From Tolypeutes matacus (taxonomy: Eukaryota; Chordata; Mammalia; Cingulata; Chlamyphoridae): 64,000 nt of DNA. The stretch spans positions 30,978,413-31,042,412 of the forward strand of contig JAKSZT010053764.1 of NCBI GenBank assembly GCA_026826555.1. The letters run 5' to 3'. The notes beneath the pieces are model-generated. The model was not told the DNA's origin. It saw only the letters and a program-made list of their open reading frames with translations, and searched no databases. The position numbers and the translations under genes were made by a program. Numbering within the stretch: position 1 is the stretch's first letter; every line of letters begins with the position of its first letter. Of this stretch, positions 11,291 to 23,620 are shown one piece after another.

Positions 11291-11910
11291 TATTTATTTA
11301 TTCATTTATCCCCCCCTTGCTGCTTGTGCTCGCTGGGTCAGCTAACCACGCCGTGCCGGCGGGCTTGCCTTCACCAGGAGGCCCCGGGAACCGAACCCGG
11401 GGCCTCCCATATGGTAAACGGGAGCCCTACTGATTGAGCCACAGCCGCTTCCCTAGCATAATGTTTTAATCTGTGTTGTAGCATGTATTGTACTTTATTC
11501 CTTTTTATTGCCAAAAAAAATTCTATTTTATGGATATACCACATTTTGTTTTACATTCAACAGGTAATGGACATTTGGGTTATTTCCACTCTTTGGCTGG
11601 AAATAATGAATAATGTTGCTCTAAACAGTCATGTGCCAGAATTTTTGTGGACTTATGTTTTCATTTCTGTTGGGTCTATACCTAGTAATGGAATTGCTGG
11701 CCAATATGGTAACTTCTTTGTTTAACCTTTTGAGGAATTGCTCGATGGTTTTTCAAAGTGGATGCACCACTTTACATTCCCACCAACAGTATATAATATA
11801 AGGGTTCCAGTTTCTCTACATCTTCATCAGTACTTGTTATTATCTGTCTTTTTGATTATTGCCATCCTAGTGGGTGTGAAATGTTATCTCATTGTGGAGT
11901 TTTTTTGCAC
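10955..11910 (-). mobile_element. L1 fragment (3' end and ORF2 end), antisense
   Basis: Landmarks on + are cacaccatacagttcatgca, tttttcacttagcataatg, a gtaatggacatttgggtt segment, ccaccaacagtatataat and ttgccatcctagtgggtgtg. It is split by a SINE at 11254-11453. Confidence 0.85.
11254..11453 (-). mobile_element. tRNA-derived SINE (young group A2)
   Basis: It is flanked by target-site copies tagcataatg (just before the poly-T and at 11454-11463). It carries the group A2 variants gtcagTtaacc-type, gTTgccTTcacc and cccTactg. Confidence 0.9.
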
Positions 11911-11970
11911 TACCTTAATCAATTGTTTAATTTCTTCATCTCATTTACTATAATCTATAGTTAATCTGAC

Positions 11971-13632
11971 TTTTTTTTTTTTTTTTTTTAAGACAAGTTG
12001 TGAGTTTACAAAACAATCATACATACCATACTGGATTCCCACATGTTGTCCCACCACTAAAACATTACATTATTGTGACACATTTGTACAACGGTATTGT
12101 TGTTGACAAGGAACATCATTATAATATTACTGCTGGCTATAGTCTGTAGTTATAGTTGGTGTTTTTTCTCCACAAACCATTCTATTATTAATACCATATA
12201 TTAGTATTGTGTATTTGTTATAGTTCATGAGAGAATATTCTCATTTTGTACTGGTAACCACAGTCCATCATCTACCACAGGGTTCACTGTGTTGTATGGT
12301 CCCTAGATTATCCTGTAGCTTTCTTTAAGTTGACATTAATTTCTCTAGATCACCCCTTTCAACCACAATCACATTTATAAATCAGCGGTGTTAGTTATAC
12401 TCACTATAATGTGTTACTATCAACTCTATCCATTTCCATACATTGACAATCAACTTTATTGTGCATTTTACATACACTCAGCATCAGCTCCCCTTTCTCA
12501 ATCCACATTCTATCTCCTAGTAACCTGTACTTTAGAGTTTAACTCCATGAGTTTACTCATTGTATTTAGTTCATATTAGTGAAACTGTACAGTATTTGTC
12601 CTTTTGTGACTGGCTTATTTCACTCAACATAATGTCCTCAAGGTTCACCCATGTTGACATATGCATCCCAACTTCATTTATTCTTAGAGCTGAATAATAT
12701 TCCATTATACGTATATAACACATTTAATTTATCCATTCATCAGTTGATGGAAACTTGGGTTGTTTCCATCTTGTAGCAATTGTGAATAATGCCTCTGTGA
12801 ACATCGGTGTGCAAGTGTCTGTGGGCGTCCTTGCTTTCAGTTCTTTGGAATATTTCCTAGTAGCAGGATTGCTGGAACATATGGCAGTTGTATATATAGC
12901 TTCCTGAAGAACTGCCAGATTGTTTTCCACATAGGCTGTACCATTTTACATTCCCACCAACAGTGAAGGAGTGTTCCTATTTCTCCACATCCTCTCCAAT
13001 ACCTGTACTTTTCTGTTTTTTTAATAATGACCGTTCTGTAAAATGTGAAATGATATCTCATTGTAGTTTTGATCTGCATTTCCCTAATAGCTAATGATGT
13101 TCAGCATCTTTCCATGTGCTTTTTTGGCCATTTTTATTTCCTTTTTGGAAAAATGTCTATTCAAGTTTTTTACCAATTTTTTAATTTGGGTTGCTTGTCT
13201 TTTTATCAGTGAGTTGTATGATCTCTTTATATAACATGGAAATCAAACCTTTATCAGATATGTGGTTTCTGAAAATATTCTCCCATTGAGTAGGCTGCCT
13301 TTTCATCTTCTTTACAAAGTCATTTGAAGCACAAAAGTATTTTATTTTGAGGAGGTCCCATTTATCTAATTTTTCTTTCATTGCTCATGATTTGGGTGTA
13401 AGGTTTAAGAAACACCACCTACCACAAGACCTTGAATATGTTTACCTACATTTTCTTCTGTGAGTTTTATATTTAAAATCATTGATCCATTTTGAGTTAA
13501 TTTTTGTATAAGGTGTGAGAGAGAGGTCCTCTTTCTTTCTTTTAGATATGGATAACCACTTCTCCCAGCACCATTTATTGAATAGACTATTGTAACCCAC
13601 TTGGTTGGGTTTGACAGATTTGTCAAAAATCA
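11971..13632 (-). mobile_element. L1, 3' UTR plus ORF2 C-terminal part, antisense
   Basis: It begins with poly-T (11972-11990) and runs through the antisense 3' UTR into ORF2. The minus-strand frame 12837-13079 contains GTLLHCWWECKMVQPMWKT, and 12724-12930 and 13181-13657 hold further ORF2 pieces. Frameshifts break the frame. The left end being the 3' end, it is 5'-truncated near 13632. Confidence 0.9.
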
Positions 13633-14540
13633 CGTTGAATTCCAAAGTAGGGCCCACTGGCAGGGCGCCAAACTCCTGAGCTGTGTGTCCTTCCTATAGT
13701 ATCTGGATGTCTCTAGAGCCCTCAGGAACCCTGCTATTTGAGGCAATATTTACTGTGGCAGTCAGTGAGATCCTGCTGAGACATGCGTTAGTGTACCCTC
13801 TAGAATGACCTCCCGACTCACTTTGAAATCTTTTAGCCATAAAAACTCATTTGCATTTATCCTTTCCCCTTTTGGTCAAGGTCTTTTTCCAGGTGCGTTG
13901 CTAGTTGGCACTTGGTAATATTCCCTCTGTGCCAGGGAGGGTCATCCCCAGGAGTCATGTTCGTGCTGTAGGGAAGGAAATGCATTTATATGCTGAGTTT
14001 GGCTTAGAGAGAGGCCATATTTGAGCCAAAAGGAGGCTCTCAGGAGGTAACTCTTAGGCAACATATAATACTAGGCTAAGTTTCAATTTCAAAAGAAAAG
14101 GTTCATAAGTACAATCATCAATATCAAGGACCCATCTCAATGGTTGATTCTCCTTCACTAGGCTCTGCCTCTGTACTTGGGGGATTCTTGGTGTCCCATT
14201 ATAGAAGGTGACAGAGCTCCACAGGATGGGAATTTGATATTCTTTAGGTTATTGTGTGGATCTCCACCCACTGTGACAGTTCCCCATGAACACTTGAACA
14301 CATTCATATGCATTAGTGGTATGCTGCAGGTTAACCTCCTCCCGTGCATCCCCCATCACTGACACCCTGCACCAGTGATCCTCCCCTGCCACAGTTGTGA
14401 CCTTTCTGTGATCCAAAAACTTCTTCAAAACCGAAACCAATAAAATAACCAAATAAAATTAATAAGGAAATGAAATTATGATGATAGTTTTAAAAAGAAC
14501 AAATAAAATTTTAAAAAAATGAAAAAATTTGAAATAATAA
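13633..14540 (-). repeat. Repeat of uncertain type, partly L1 3' UTR-like
   Basis: Bases 14150-14455 (gggaatttgatattctttag; ctccacccactgtgacagtt; cctgcaccagtgatcctccc) resemble the segments at about 15130-15300 and 52285-52470, which belong to an antisense L1 3' UTR. The 13633-14140 part is unassigned. Confidence 0.5.
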
Positions 14541-16125
14541 ATTTTTTTTGACATTGTCTTTCATCACTGTAAGATCTGTTGTCTTCTATGTATAGTGATG
14601 TTTTCTTCTGTTTATTCCCCCAGTGTCTTTTTTTCATTTTATCTTCAAAGAAGCTGTAGGTTACAGAAAATTCACATACAAAATATAGGGGATTCCCATA
14701 TACTCAACATTCTCCCCATTTTTTCTTCTCCCCTATAAATAACATTGTACATTTGTTACAGTTGATGTACAAATATTGAAGCATTGCTGCTGACTATGGT
14801 CAGTGATTTGCATTATGGTTTACATTTTGGACTATACACTTTTATAAATTTTGACAAAATTTTAAATGGCCTGTATCCATTATTGTAAGATCATGCAGAA
14901 CAATTTTAATGCCCTAAAAATGCCCTATGTTTCATCTATTCTATTCTTCCCTCCCCCTCCCCTCGAGACCTATGGTAACCACTAAGTTTCACTTTTTGAA
15001 GAATGAAATTCATAGTTACTTGCAATAATATTGAGGACTTGACATATTGGTCTGTTTTCTTTTATTAGGCACTGCCTATATTCTCGAGAGACTCTTGCTC
15101 TTCTATTTGAGAACACAGCAGGACTCCCCAAGATGGGAGTTTAATATTTTCTTGTTTATTGTGTATATCTCCACCCACTGATATAATACACTATGACACG
15201 ATGAACACTTAAATATTCCATAGAAGCCTGTCCCAGGTGTGCCCTACCCTGTATCCCCCCCCCACATCCAACACCCTACACCAGTAAGCCTCCCCCACCA
15301 TATTTACCAAAATAGCATCCTAATGTTGTGGTTTTAACCACAGACCTGCAAATCTCCAGAGTTCACCTGCTCCTTCCCCTGACCCTCTCCCCAGTTCCAT
15401 GGATAGTCCAAACCAATCCCTCTGCCCTATCCCCCCTCACAGACCAGCACTGCTGATCCCAATAGCATCACTGCACCACTGTCACGCCCATCCACTGCAC
15501 AACTACACCCTTCCACCTTATCATAGATTTTGCCCATATGTGCATTGACTCACAACCCCCTACTCCCTTTTTGTCTGCTGTAAACCTACCTTCTAGACTC
15601 TTAACTCTGTGAGTCTGCTTAATTTGCTTAATTCATATCAGTGAGGTCTTGAAATATTTGTCCTTCAGTGCCTGGCTTGCTTCACTCAACATAAGGTCTT
15701 AAAGATTCATCCATGTTATTCCATGTGTTAATACTGCATTCCTTCTTATAGCTGAGTAATATTCCATTGTATGTATATACCAGTGTTTCCTTATCCAGTC
15801 ATCTGTTGATGGACATTTGGGTTGTTTCCAACTTTTGGCAATAGTGAGTAATGCCACTATGAACATTGGTGTGCATATATCTGTTTGTGTCCCTGCTTTC
15901 AGTTCTTCTGGATATATACCCAGCTGTGGGATTGCTGGATCATGTGGCAGTACTATAGTTAGCTTCCTGAGAAACCGCCAAACTGTCCTCCACAATTGCT
16001 GTACCATTCTACATTCCCACCAGCAGTAGATAAAGGTTCCCTTTTCTCCACATCCTCTCCAACACTTGTAGTCTTCTATTTTTTAATAGCTGCCAGTCTA
16101 ATGGGTGTAAGAATTTATGCTCCTC
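14541..16125 (-). mobile_element. L1, 3' UTR plus ORF2 C-terminus, antisense
   Basis: A GC-richer 3' UTR (14600-15600) leads into ORF2. The minus-strand frame 15699-16007 is open for 102 residues (MVQQLWRTVWRFLRKL; HDPAIPQLGIYPEELKAG; IHTMEYYSAIRRNAVL), the typical C-terminus of L1 ORF2p. The long intact stretch suggests a fairly young insertion. Confidence 0.9.
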
Positions 16126-16850
16126 ATTGTGACAGAGTTGGGCTCATTTATGGTTTCCCTACACATGGCTCTTCTGCCCCTTCTATTTGAACTTATAGTT
16201 AGTACTAGACTTGATAGGTATATGTCCAACAGACTTAAATCCATGTGCCAGTTGGGCACTGAATCTCAACAGAGTTGCAACACCTACTCTCCAGTTCATC
16301 AACTGCAGGCAGGGTAGTCCCATCCATCTGCCCCATGGTATCTAAGCTCCCTTTCAATTGAGCCGGAGTGGCATTACCATCCCAGAATCCTCAGGATTGG
16401 GGAATGATCGATGGACTAGAGTAGACATGCTGTTATTCTACTATAAACTTATTGTTATTCTAGCAATGGAAAACTTTTATCATTGATTCAGAGGCAGTAG
16501 CCACTGGAGGTTCTGAGGGGAAGGAGAGGGAAAAAATATGGGGGCATTTTTAGGACATTGGAATTGTCCTGAATGACGTTGCAATGATGGATACAGGCTA
16601 TTATATGTTTTGTCGTAACTTACAAAATTGTGTGGGACAGAGTGTAAAATATTATTCATGGTTAGTGGCAGTTCTTCAATATGTATTCATCAATTGTAAC
16701 AAATGTACCACACTAATGAAGGATGTTAATGTGGGGAAGTGTGGGAGGGGCAGGGAGTAGGGCATATGGGAATCCTACTATATTTTTAATGTAACGTTTA
16801 TGTAATCTGAAGTATTTAAAAATAATTTTTAAAAGTATTAAAGAGAACAA
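16126..16850 (+). mobile_element. L1 3' UTR fragment, sense
   Basis: The segment caattgtaacaaatgtacca...tatgggaatcctactatatt followed by an A-rich end at about 16830 is the sense version of the antisense L1 ends seen at 47480-47770 and 14690-14790. It is one of only two L1 pieces on the + strand. Confidence 0.7.
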
Positions 16851-16879
16851 AACAGAAATCACATTTACTGTAGCTGTGA

Positions 16880-17815
16880 GGGTTTGTTTCTAAACTCTTA
16901 ATTTGATTTTATTGGTCAATATGTCTATCTTTATGCCAGTACCATGCTGTTTTTACCACTATACGTAAGTAATATGATTTGAAGTTAGGAAGTGAGAGTC
17001 CTCCAACTTCATTCTCCTTTTTAAAGATATTTTTAGCTTTACCCTTCCAAATAAATTTGGTAATTGACTTTTCCACTTCTGCAAAAATGGCTGTTGAAAT
17101 GTTCATTTGGCTTGCATTGAATCTGTAAATCAGTTTGGGTAGAAATGATGTCTTTATGATATTTAGTCTTCTAATCCATGAACATGGAATGTCCTTCCAT
17201 TTATTTAGGTCTTCTTTAGTTTCTTTTAGCAATGTTTTGTAGTTTTCTGAATATAGGCCCTATATATCCTTGGTTACGTTTATTCCTAAATAATTGGTTC
17301 TTTTAGTTGCTGTTGTAAATGGAATTATTTTCTGATTTCTTCCTCCGATTGCTCACTAGTAGTGTATAAAAATGGTATTGATTGCTACATATTAGTCTTG
17401 TATCCCACCACTTGGCTGAACTTGTCTATTTTAGTAGCTTTGTTTTGGGATTTTTCAGGATTTTCTAGGTATAGGATCATATCATCAGCGAATTGTGAAC
17501 GTTTTGCTTCTTCCTTTTTTTGGGGGGGGTTCCTTTTATTTCTTTTTCTTGCATAATTGCTCTAGCAGTAACTTCCAACACAGTATTGAATAACAGTGGT
17601 GACTGTGGGCATCTTTGTCTTGTTTCTGATCTCAGAGAGAAAGTTTTTAGTCTTCCACCATTGAGTACAATGTTAGCTGTGGGGTTTTCATATATACATT
17701 TTATGCTGAGAAAGCTTCCTTCTATTCCTGTCCTTCTGAGTGTTTTTTTGTGTCAATTGAAATGATAATGTGATTTTTCTTCCTTAATTTATTAATGTGG
17801 TGTATTTATTCCTGG
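16880..17815 (-). mobile_element. L1 ORF2 fragment, antisense
   Basis: The minus-strand frame 16909-17232 keeps 107 residues of ORF2p (LNKWKDIPCSWIRRLNIIK; FIWKGKAKNIFKKENEVGGL; KTAWYWHKDRHIDQ). The + strand downstream shows antisense RT landmarks such as catatcatcagcgaattgtg. Confidence 0.92.
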
Positions 17816-18153
17816 TGTCTAATGATGTTGATCGTCTTTTCATATGCTTATTGAACATTTGTAATTTTCCTGGATACCTGCCTATAAACCCATCTTTTAA
17901 TTGGTATGTGTCTTATTGAGTTGGAAGAGTTCTTTATATATCCTAGATGCAAGTCCTTTATTAGATACTTGATTTACAAATATTTTCTTTTATTCAGTAT
18001 TTTTTTCTTCCATTTTTTAAAATGGAAACTTTAAATTACAAACACTTTATCTGATTTTTCATGTGTTGCATGTGCTTTTGTTCATGCCTAACCCAAGTTA
18101 ATGAAGATTTATTTCTATATTTTCTTCTATAGGTTTATAATTTTAGCTTTTAC

Positions 18154-18610
18154 TGTTGCGGCAGACGAAACTTAGACGATGAGAAACCCAAGCGTGCACA
18201 CAGAGAGACGGAGGAACAAAGTTTTATTACTTGTGGGCCCAGAGGAGAGTCAAGTCTCCAAAAAATCTGAGCCCTGAGCCTTGGCTTTCATGAGTTTATG
18301 TAGGAACTTTACCTGGGCAATTTCCTAAGCAAGTGGGCAAATTCCTAAGCAAGCCACAGGCAGGGGTTACAAAAGCAGAAGGTGGGAGTTTAGCTTATCT
18401 TCCTAAAGCAGAGGGCTTTAGGGAGGAAAAGAGTCATCATCTATTTAAAGCTGTAAATTTCAGTTGAAAGGGGCAGGTGGGGAGTGCTTATCTTAAAGAT
18501 GTGGATTCCTGGGAGAAAGGGAGGAAGGGAGAAAGGGATGAGGGTTGCTTATTTTTCTAAAACTGTGGGTTTCTGCTGAGGGGGTTCGGGCTGCAACACT
18601 TTCTTCATCA
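18154..18610 (-). repeat. 3' LTR of the provirus (457 bp)
   Basis: It is the partner of the 26007-26451 LTR and aligns along its whole length. The polyadenylation signal is kept (18223-18228), but the TATA box is changed to TACATAAA. It holds an extra purine-rich repeat near 18513-18540. Confidence 0.93.
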
Positions 18611-18622
18611 TTTCCCCCCTTT
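18611..18622 (-). promoter_or_regulatory. Polypurine tract of the provirus
   Basis: The minus strand reads AAAGGGGGGAAA directly before the 3' LTR, as needed for plus-strand priming in retroviruses. Confidence 0.85.
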
Positions 18623-18839
18623 GATGCCCTTATAATTCCCATAGGGCATCATCTGTACCCAGTGGCTTATACTTTCTCAAGGCTAGGATTTTGCTAGTAG
18701 TTATGCGAGCTATGGTTGTTTTGATAAACCTGATGAGTGCATTTATTATGCATGGGCTGAAGGTGACTGCCATAAATAAGATAATCAAGGGTCCAGTCAG
18801 AGGCAGGAGCCAAGAGGTCCACTGTCCGAGGCCCCAGCC

Positions 18840-20290
18840 CCAGGATTCGTTTAGGTGTTCCCTTCTCTGATTCGATCCCTAAGTTCTTTCACTTTGGTGG
18901 TGAGTATCCCTGACTGGTTAACATAGTAGCAGCATTCTTCTCCTAGGAAAATACATGCTCCCCCTTTTTTGACAGTTAACAAGTCAAGGGCTCTCCTATT
19001 TTGTAGAGGTACCCTGGCTAGTGAGTTGATCTGGTTTTGGAGAGAAACCAAAGAATCTGCCACTCGCTCTATGTCTTCATTTAGTTCTCAGGAAAGCTTA
19101 TAGTAGAATCCAACAGAGGAGCCCAGTCTTCCTAGCCCTGTTCCTATCCCCACGGCCACTCCTGTCCCTATGAGGATGGAGGTGAGTAAGGCCCTTTTGG
19201 CTCTTTTTTGATGGGGGCTTAGTGCCAACTCTAGTTCTGTTTCGTTCTAGATTGATATTTCAGGTATTAAAAACACTAGAATGCAATTTCCTGTCCATTT
19301 GGCCTCTAGGCACCTATGTGCAGTACTTCCACTAGGAACAGTCCCCAGGGGGTGCATTGAGTCTGATTGGTTAACAAGGTCCGGTAGGAAGTACATAAAG
19401 TTTTAGGGATGTCCCCACTAGACTTTGACCCTGATGTGGGGCTGCCTTTAAGACAGATTAGGTTACTCTCTGTGACGTTTAGGCAGACGTCGAGGCCTAT
19501 AGGGCCAATAGGGGCAGTCCAATTACTGGTTTCTGTCACGGTTTGATTTAAGTTCCAATCAGGAGGGACCGGGGTGCCCGAGTAGGTTATTTTTCCGAGG
19601 GACAGACACAACTAACAGTAGTTGGTCCCGGGGCTGACATTGTGGAGGAGAGAATAGGTGGTGTTAATCAACAGCCTCACCTGTTGTTGAACAGGGGCTG
19701 TGAATTGAGTGAGCTGATAAAGTCCTGTCAGATTTGCTCGCTTATCAGTTAGCTGGATGAGGCTGGTCCAGACATGTTTTAAGCTTTCTTTCCGGGCTAT
19801 ATTTTGTACCGCCCCCCCAATCCGACATGCCTGCATGCATATAGTAAGTCCAACAACTGACTTCCTCTGGTGTGCCATAAGTTCTGCAGTCCCCCAAATT
19901 TCATTCTGGCCATACAGAACTTTTGTCCCCTTTCCTCATAAACTCAGACTTCGGATAACCTATAACATTCTGCTGGCATATAGGTATGGTAGATAAAGGA
20001 AGAGGAGGCTTGGTACTTTCCTGCGAGCTGTTTTAACCTATTTGCTGCTGAGAGGGGGGCCGATTTGTATCAGCTGGAGCAGGGCTGAGAACTTGCGCCA
20101 GCCCTGAGGCAGAATAGGAAAAGCAACCTAAGGCACAGAAACATCCTCCGAGGCACACGTATGTCACTGTGATTAAGGCTCTATTTACTATTGTCCAGTC
20201 TGCAGGGGGTACAGCAGCCAGTCCAATTCCAAGCAGCAGGGTGAGCGGTCTGACCAGGAACAGGAACCACCAGGAGTCAGGGGTCCATTC
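18840..20290 (-). pseudogene. env: env remnant, gamma-type with CX6CC transmembrane subunit
   Basis: Surface-subunit blocks at 19612-19878 and 19306-19611 are rich in NxS/T sites (NLTGL, NTTYS, NQTVT, NVTES, NQTQC). The transmembrane block at 18851-19063 keeps the heptad region, the LQNRRALDLL segment (18977-19006) typical of the so-called immunosuppressive domain, and CIFLGEECC (CX6CC, 18929-18955). A stop at 18848-18850 precedes the membrane anchor region. At least one stop separates each block. The receptor or family cannot be named from sequence reading. Confidence 0.9.
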
Positions 20291-23200
20291 AGCTGGCGGT
20301 AGATGGGGATGCTGTTTGGTGATTTTGGGTGATTCGAACTCTTAAGGGGTGGCCGGGTACAGGTTGGGCTGTCCAGCTGTCCGGTTCTTTGTTGGGGTGT
20401 GCTTTCTTGACCCTGGAGTGGTGGATCCAGGGGATGATGCCTGCAACTTTTAAGAGCAGTGGGAGTTACAAGAATCATAGTATATGGACATGTCCAGGAA
20501 GGCTGAAGGGGTTCTTTTTTCCATTCTTTGACCCAGACTAGGTCCCCTGGCCGGTAGGTGTGTAGTGGCTGTCCCAGGGGGATGAGGTTTTGGGACAAGA
20601 CAGTTTTATGTATTTGGGCTAGAGTTTTTCCCAGCTGCTGGAGGATAGAATCTTGGCTAGCCTCCCCCAGGAGCTTGAGATTTCCTCTGAAGGCCTGGAT
20701 AATTGGGGATGGCCGTCCAAATAGAATTTCAAAGGGTGAATAGCCCTTGTGTCCTGGGGTGCACCTAACTTGGAGAAGGGTTAATGGAAGTAAGTCTACC
20801 CAAGGGAGACCAGTTTCTTAGCAGAATTTGGCTAGGGTGGCTTTGAGAGTTCTATTCATGTATTCAACTTTCCCTGAACTCTGAGGCCTGTAAGCAGTAT
20901 GGAGTTTCCACTTGATCCCTAACATTTTGGCCAGTTCTTGGACTACGGCAGCCACGAAGGCCAGGCCATTCTTGCTTCCAATAGACAGAAGCAGTCCGTA
21001 TTGGGGAATGATTTTTCTGAGTAAAGCCTTAGTCACTTCTCTTGCCTTTTTGGTGCAAATGGGGAAAGCTTTGACCCAGTCTGAAAAGGTGCATATCATC
21101 ACTTACAGATATTTGTACCCACTACTTGTTTTCACTTCTGTGAAATCTGCTGTGAGATCTTTGAAAAGGGGCTTGTCTCCATGTGCTGGATGCTGGCCAG
21201 AGTTCGGGGGCCCTGCAGAGGGTTGTTTTTGGCAAAAACTTGGCACTGGCTCCTTATGGTAGCACAGAGAGAAGCTAGTTCAGGCTATGTAGTAGTATCT
21301 TTTGAGCAAGGCTTATAGAGCAGTTTTCCCTAGGTGGGTGAGTTGGTGGTATTGCTGGATGAGGGCATGAGCGGCAATTTTCGGGACGAAAATCTGGTTA
21401 TCTGGGAGCAGCCAAGTTTCTTCGAGGGTTTGTCTTCCTCCTTTCCCTTGGCCCATTCCTGTTCTTCGCAGGTGTAGCTTAGTTGATTAATTTCTTGTCC
21501 TAAGAGGGGCAGCTGCGGTGTCGATTCCAGGACTCCTATTCTGTGGGTTCCTTCAGCTGCTTGCTGATCTGCTTTGTTGGCTAGCCTGTTTACTTGAGTG
21601 ACCATATCCATTCCTTTCTGATGTCCCCGGCAGTGGATGATGGCGACTCTGGTTTCCAGATTGCTTCTAATAGTTGAAGGATTTTTTCTTTGTTTTTGAT
21701 TTCCTTTCCCCCTGCAGTTAGGAGACCTCTTTCTTTATAAATTGCTCCATGGATATGAATGGTAGCAAATGCGTATTTAGAGTCAGTGTAAATGTTTACT
21801 GCCTCCCCGGCGGCTAACTGCAGTGCTCGGACCTGTGCCCAGAGTTCTGCCCATTGTGCAGACCATCCTCAGGGTAGAGATGCTGCTTCTACCACCTGTT
21901 CGGCAGTGGTGACTGCATATCCAGCAAGCTTTTCCCCATTTTTAATGAGATTGCTCCCATCTCTGTAAATTGTGTTTGATCAGGGGAAGGGAGTGGTTTG
22001 TCTTGAAGGTCTGGGCGACTGGCGTAAACTTCCTTGGTCACTTCAACACAATAATGCTCAGGAACCCCTTCCTCGTCCAGCAAGTAGGTGGCACAGACTG
22101 CGCACTGTTTCTGTTGTCACTCCAGGGTTTTCACAGAGTAAACCTTGGTAATGTGTGAGCCAGGGATTCGATATCCCTCGATGCCCATGTGAGTTCATTA
22201 AGGCAGTGACTGTGTGTGGCACCATAACTTGAATTGCCTGTCCGAGGGTTAATTTGTCTGCTTCTTTGAAGAGGGTTATGGTTGCCTCCAGGGCTTTCAG
22301 GCAGGGCGGCCACCGGGTCCAGCTGCTTGGAGAGGTAAAGCGATGGGCCTCTGCCAGGGGCGGACTGTTTGTGTGAGGACCCCCAGTGCTACTTGATTCT
22401 TTTCATGCATGAACAGGTTAAAGTTTCGAGTTACATCTGGGAGCCCCAAGGCAGGCGCTCTGCCGAGTTGTCTTTTGATGTTTTGAAAGGCCCCCTGTTG
22501 AGCTTTTCCCCTGGCAAGGGATTCTTTTTCTGGATCCATCAGAACTTCCTAAAGGGGTTTGGCCATGGCTGAAAACCCAGGAATCCAGATGGAACAGAAC
22601 CCTGCAGCCCCAAGGAACTCACAAAGTTTTCTTTTTGTGGTGGGGTTAGGGATGGTGCCAGATTACTTTCTTTCGTTCTGGTCCGAGCATCCGGTGACCT
22701 TGTGTGATGCTGAATCCCAGGTGCTTGACCTGCTGTTTACAGATCTGGGCTTTTCTCCAAGACACTTTGTACCCAGTCTGTGTTAGAAGTTGTAGGAGAG
22801 TCTGGGTCCCTCTCCAGCCGTCCTCTTCCGTCTCACTGGCAAGTAGGAGGTCATCCATGTATTGTAAAAGGGCACACCTGCAGTCCTGGGGGTAGGTGGC
22901 CAGATCTGCTGCCAAGGCTTCCCCAAAAAGGGTAGGGGAGTTTTTGAAGTCTTGCGGGAGCCGAGTCCAGGTTAGCTGAGTCTTTTGCAAGGTTCTGGGA
23001 TCTTCCCACTTGAAGGCAAACAGAGGCTAGCTCGGTGGTGCCAGCCGGAGGCAGAAGAAGACGTCTCTCAGGTCCAAGCAAGTGAACCAGGTGGCTTCAG
23101 GCGTCAGCTGTCCTAGCAAAGTGTACAGGTTGGGAACTGTTATTGATGCCTAGTAGATCCCGGACTGGTCAATATCCTGTCCCATCTGGCTTCTTTACTG

Positions 23201-23620
23201 GTAGTAAGGGGGTGTTCCAGGGTGACTGGCACTCGATCAGGATTCCCTCTTTTCTCAGGCAATTTATGTGTTCGACCATGCCCAATTGCGCTTCACGGGG
23301 AATCGGATACTGCCTCTGCTGGACTGGGACCGTTCCAGGCTTCAGGTCGATGATGATGGGTGCATGGTTCCGTGCCATTCCCGGCAGGTTTCTTTCTGCC
23401 CAAACCTGGGGAAAAAGTTCCAACAGTTTTTCCGGATTCTGACTGAATTTTCTTCTGTATGAAGTCTCCATTCCTTGCTTCTGGGTGTGGTGACGAGGAG
23501 AGTGAGGCCGGTCCTGAGGCTTAAGCTTACCTCAGGTTTGAAGGTAATCTGGGCTCCCAATTTAGTCCCTACCAAATAGGGGAACCGGACATTCAGACAG
23601 GTGCAGAAATTCACGAATCA
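20290..23620 (-). pseudogene. pol: pol remnant: reverse transcriptase, RNase H, integrase
   Basis: Reverse transcriptase begins near 23500 (PGTVPVQQRQYPIPREAQLG; SPWNTPLLPVKKPDGTGY) and keeps LPQDFKNSPTLFGEAL and the catalytic LQYMDDLLLAS (YMDD at 22850-22861). The thumb/connection follows at 22297-22539. RNase H at about 21330-22083 is badly shifted (PLPSPDQTQFTEMGA where the first catalytic Asp is expected). Integrase at 20818-21160 keeps ADFTEV and YRPQSSGKVEYMNRT (Glu codon 20863-20865), but the middle Asp is Lys in GSKNG (20971-20973), and a stop sits at 21103-21105. The C-terminal integrase domain at about 20440-20600 has YRPGDLVWVK and CPYTMILVTPTALK. Many stops and frameshifts break it. 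Confidence 0.93.

Noticed and set aside
14541..16850. Twin-primed L1 across the antisense/sense change near 16125
   Set aside because: Each side carries its own L1 3' UTR, so they are two insertions.
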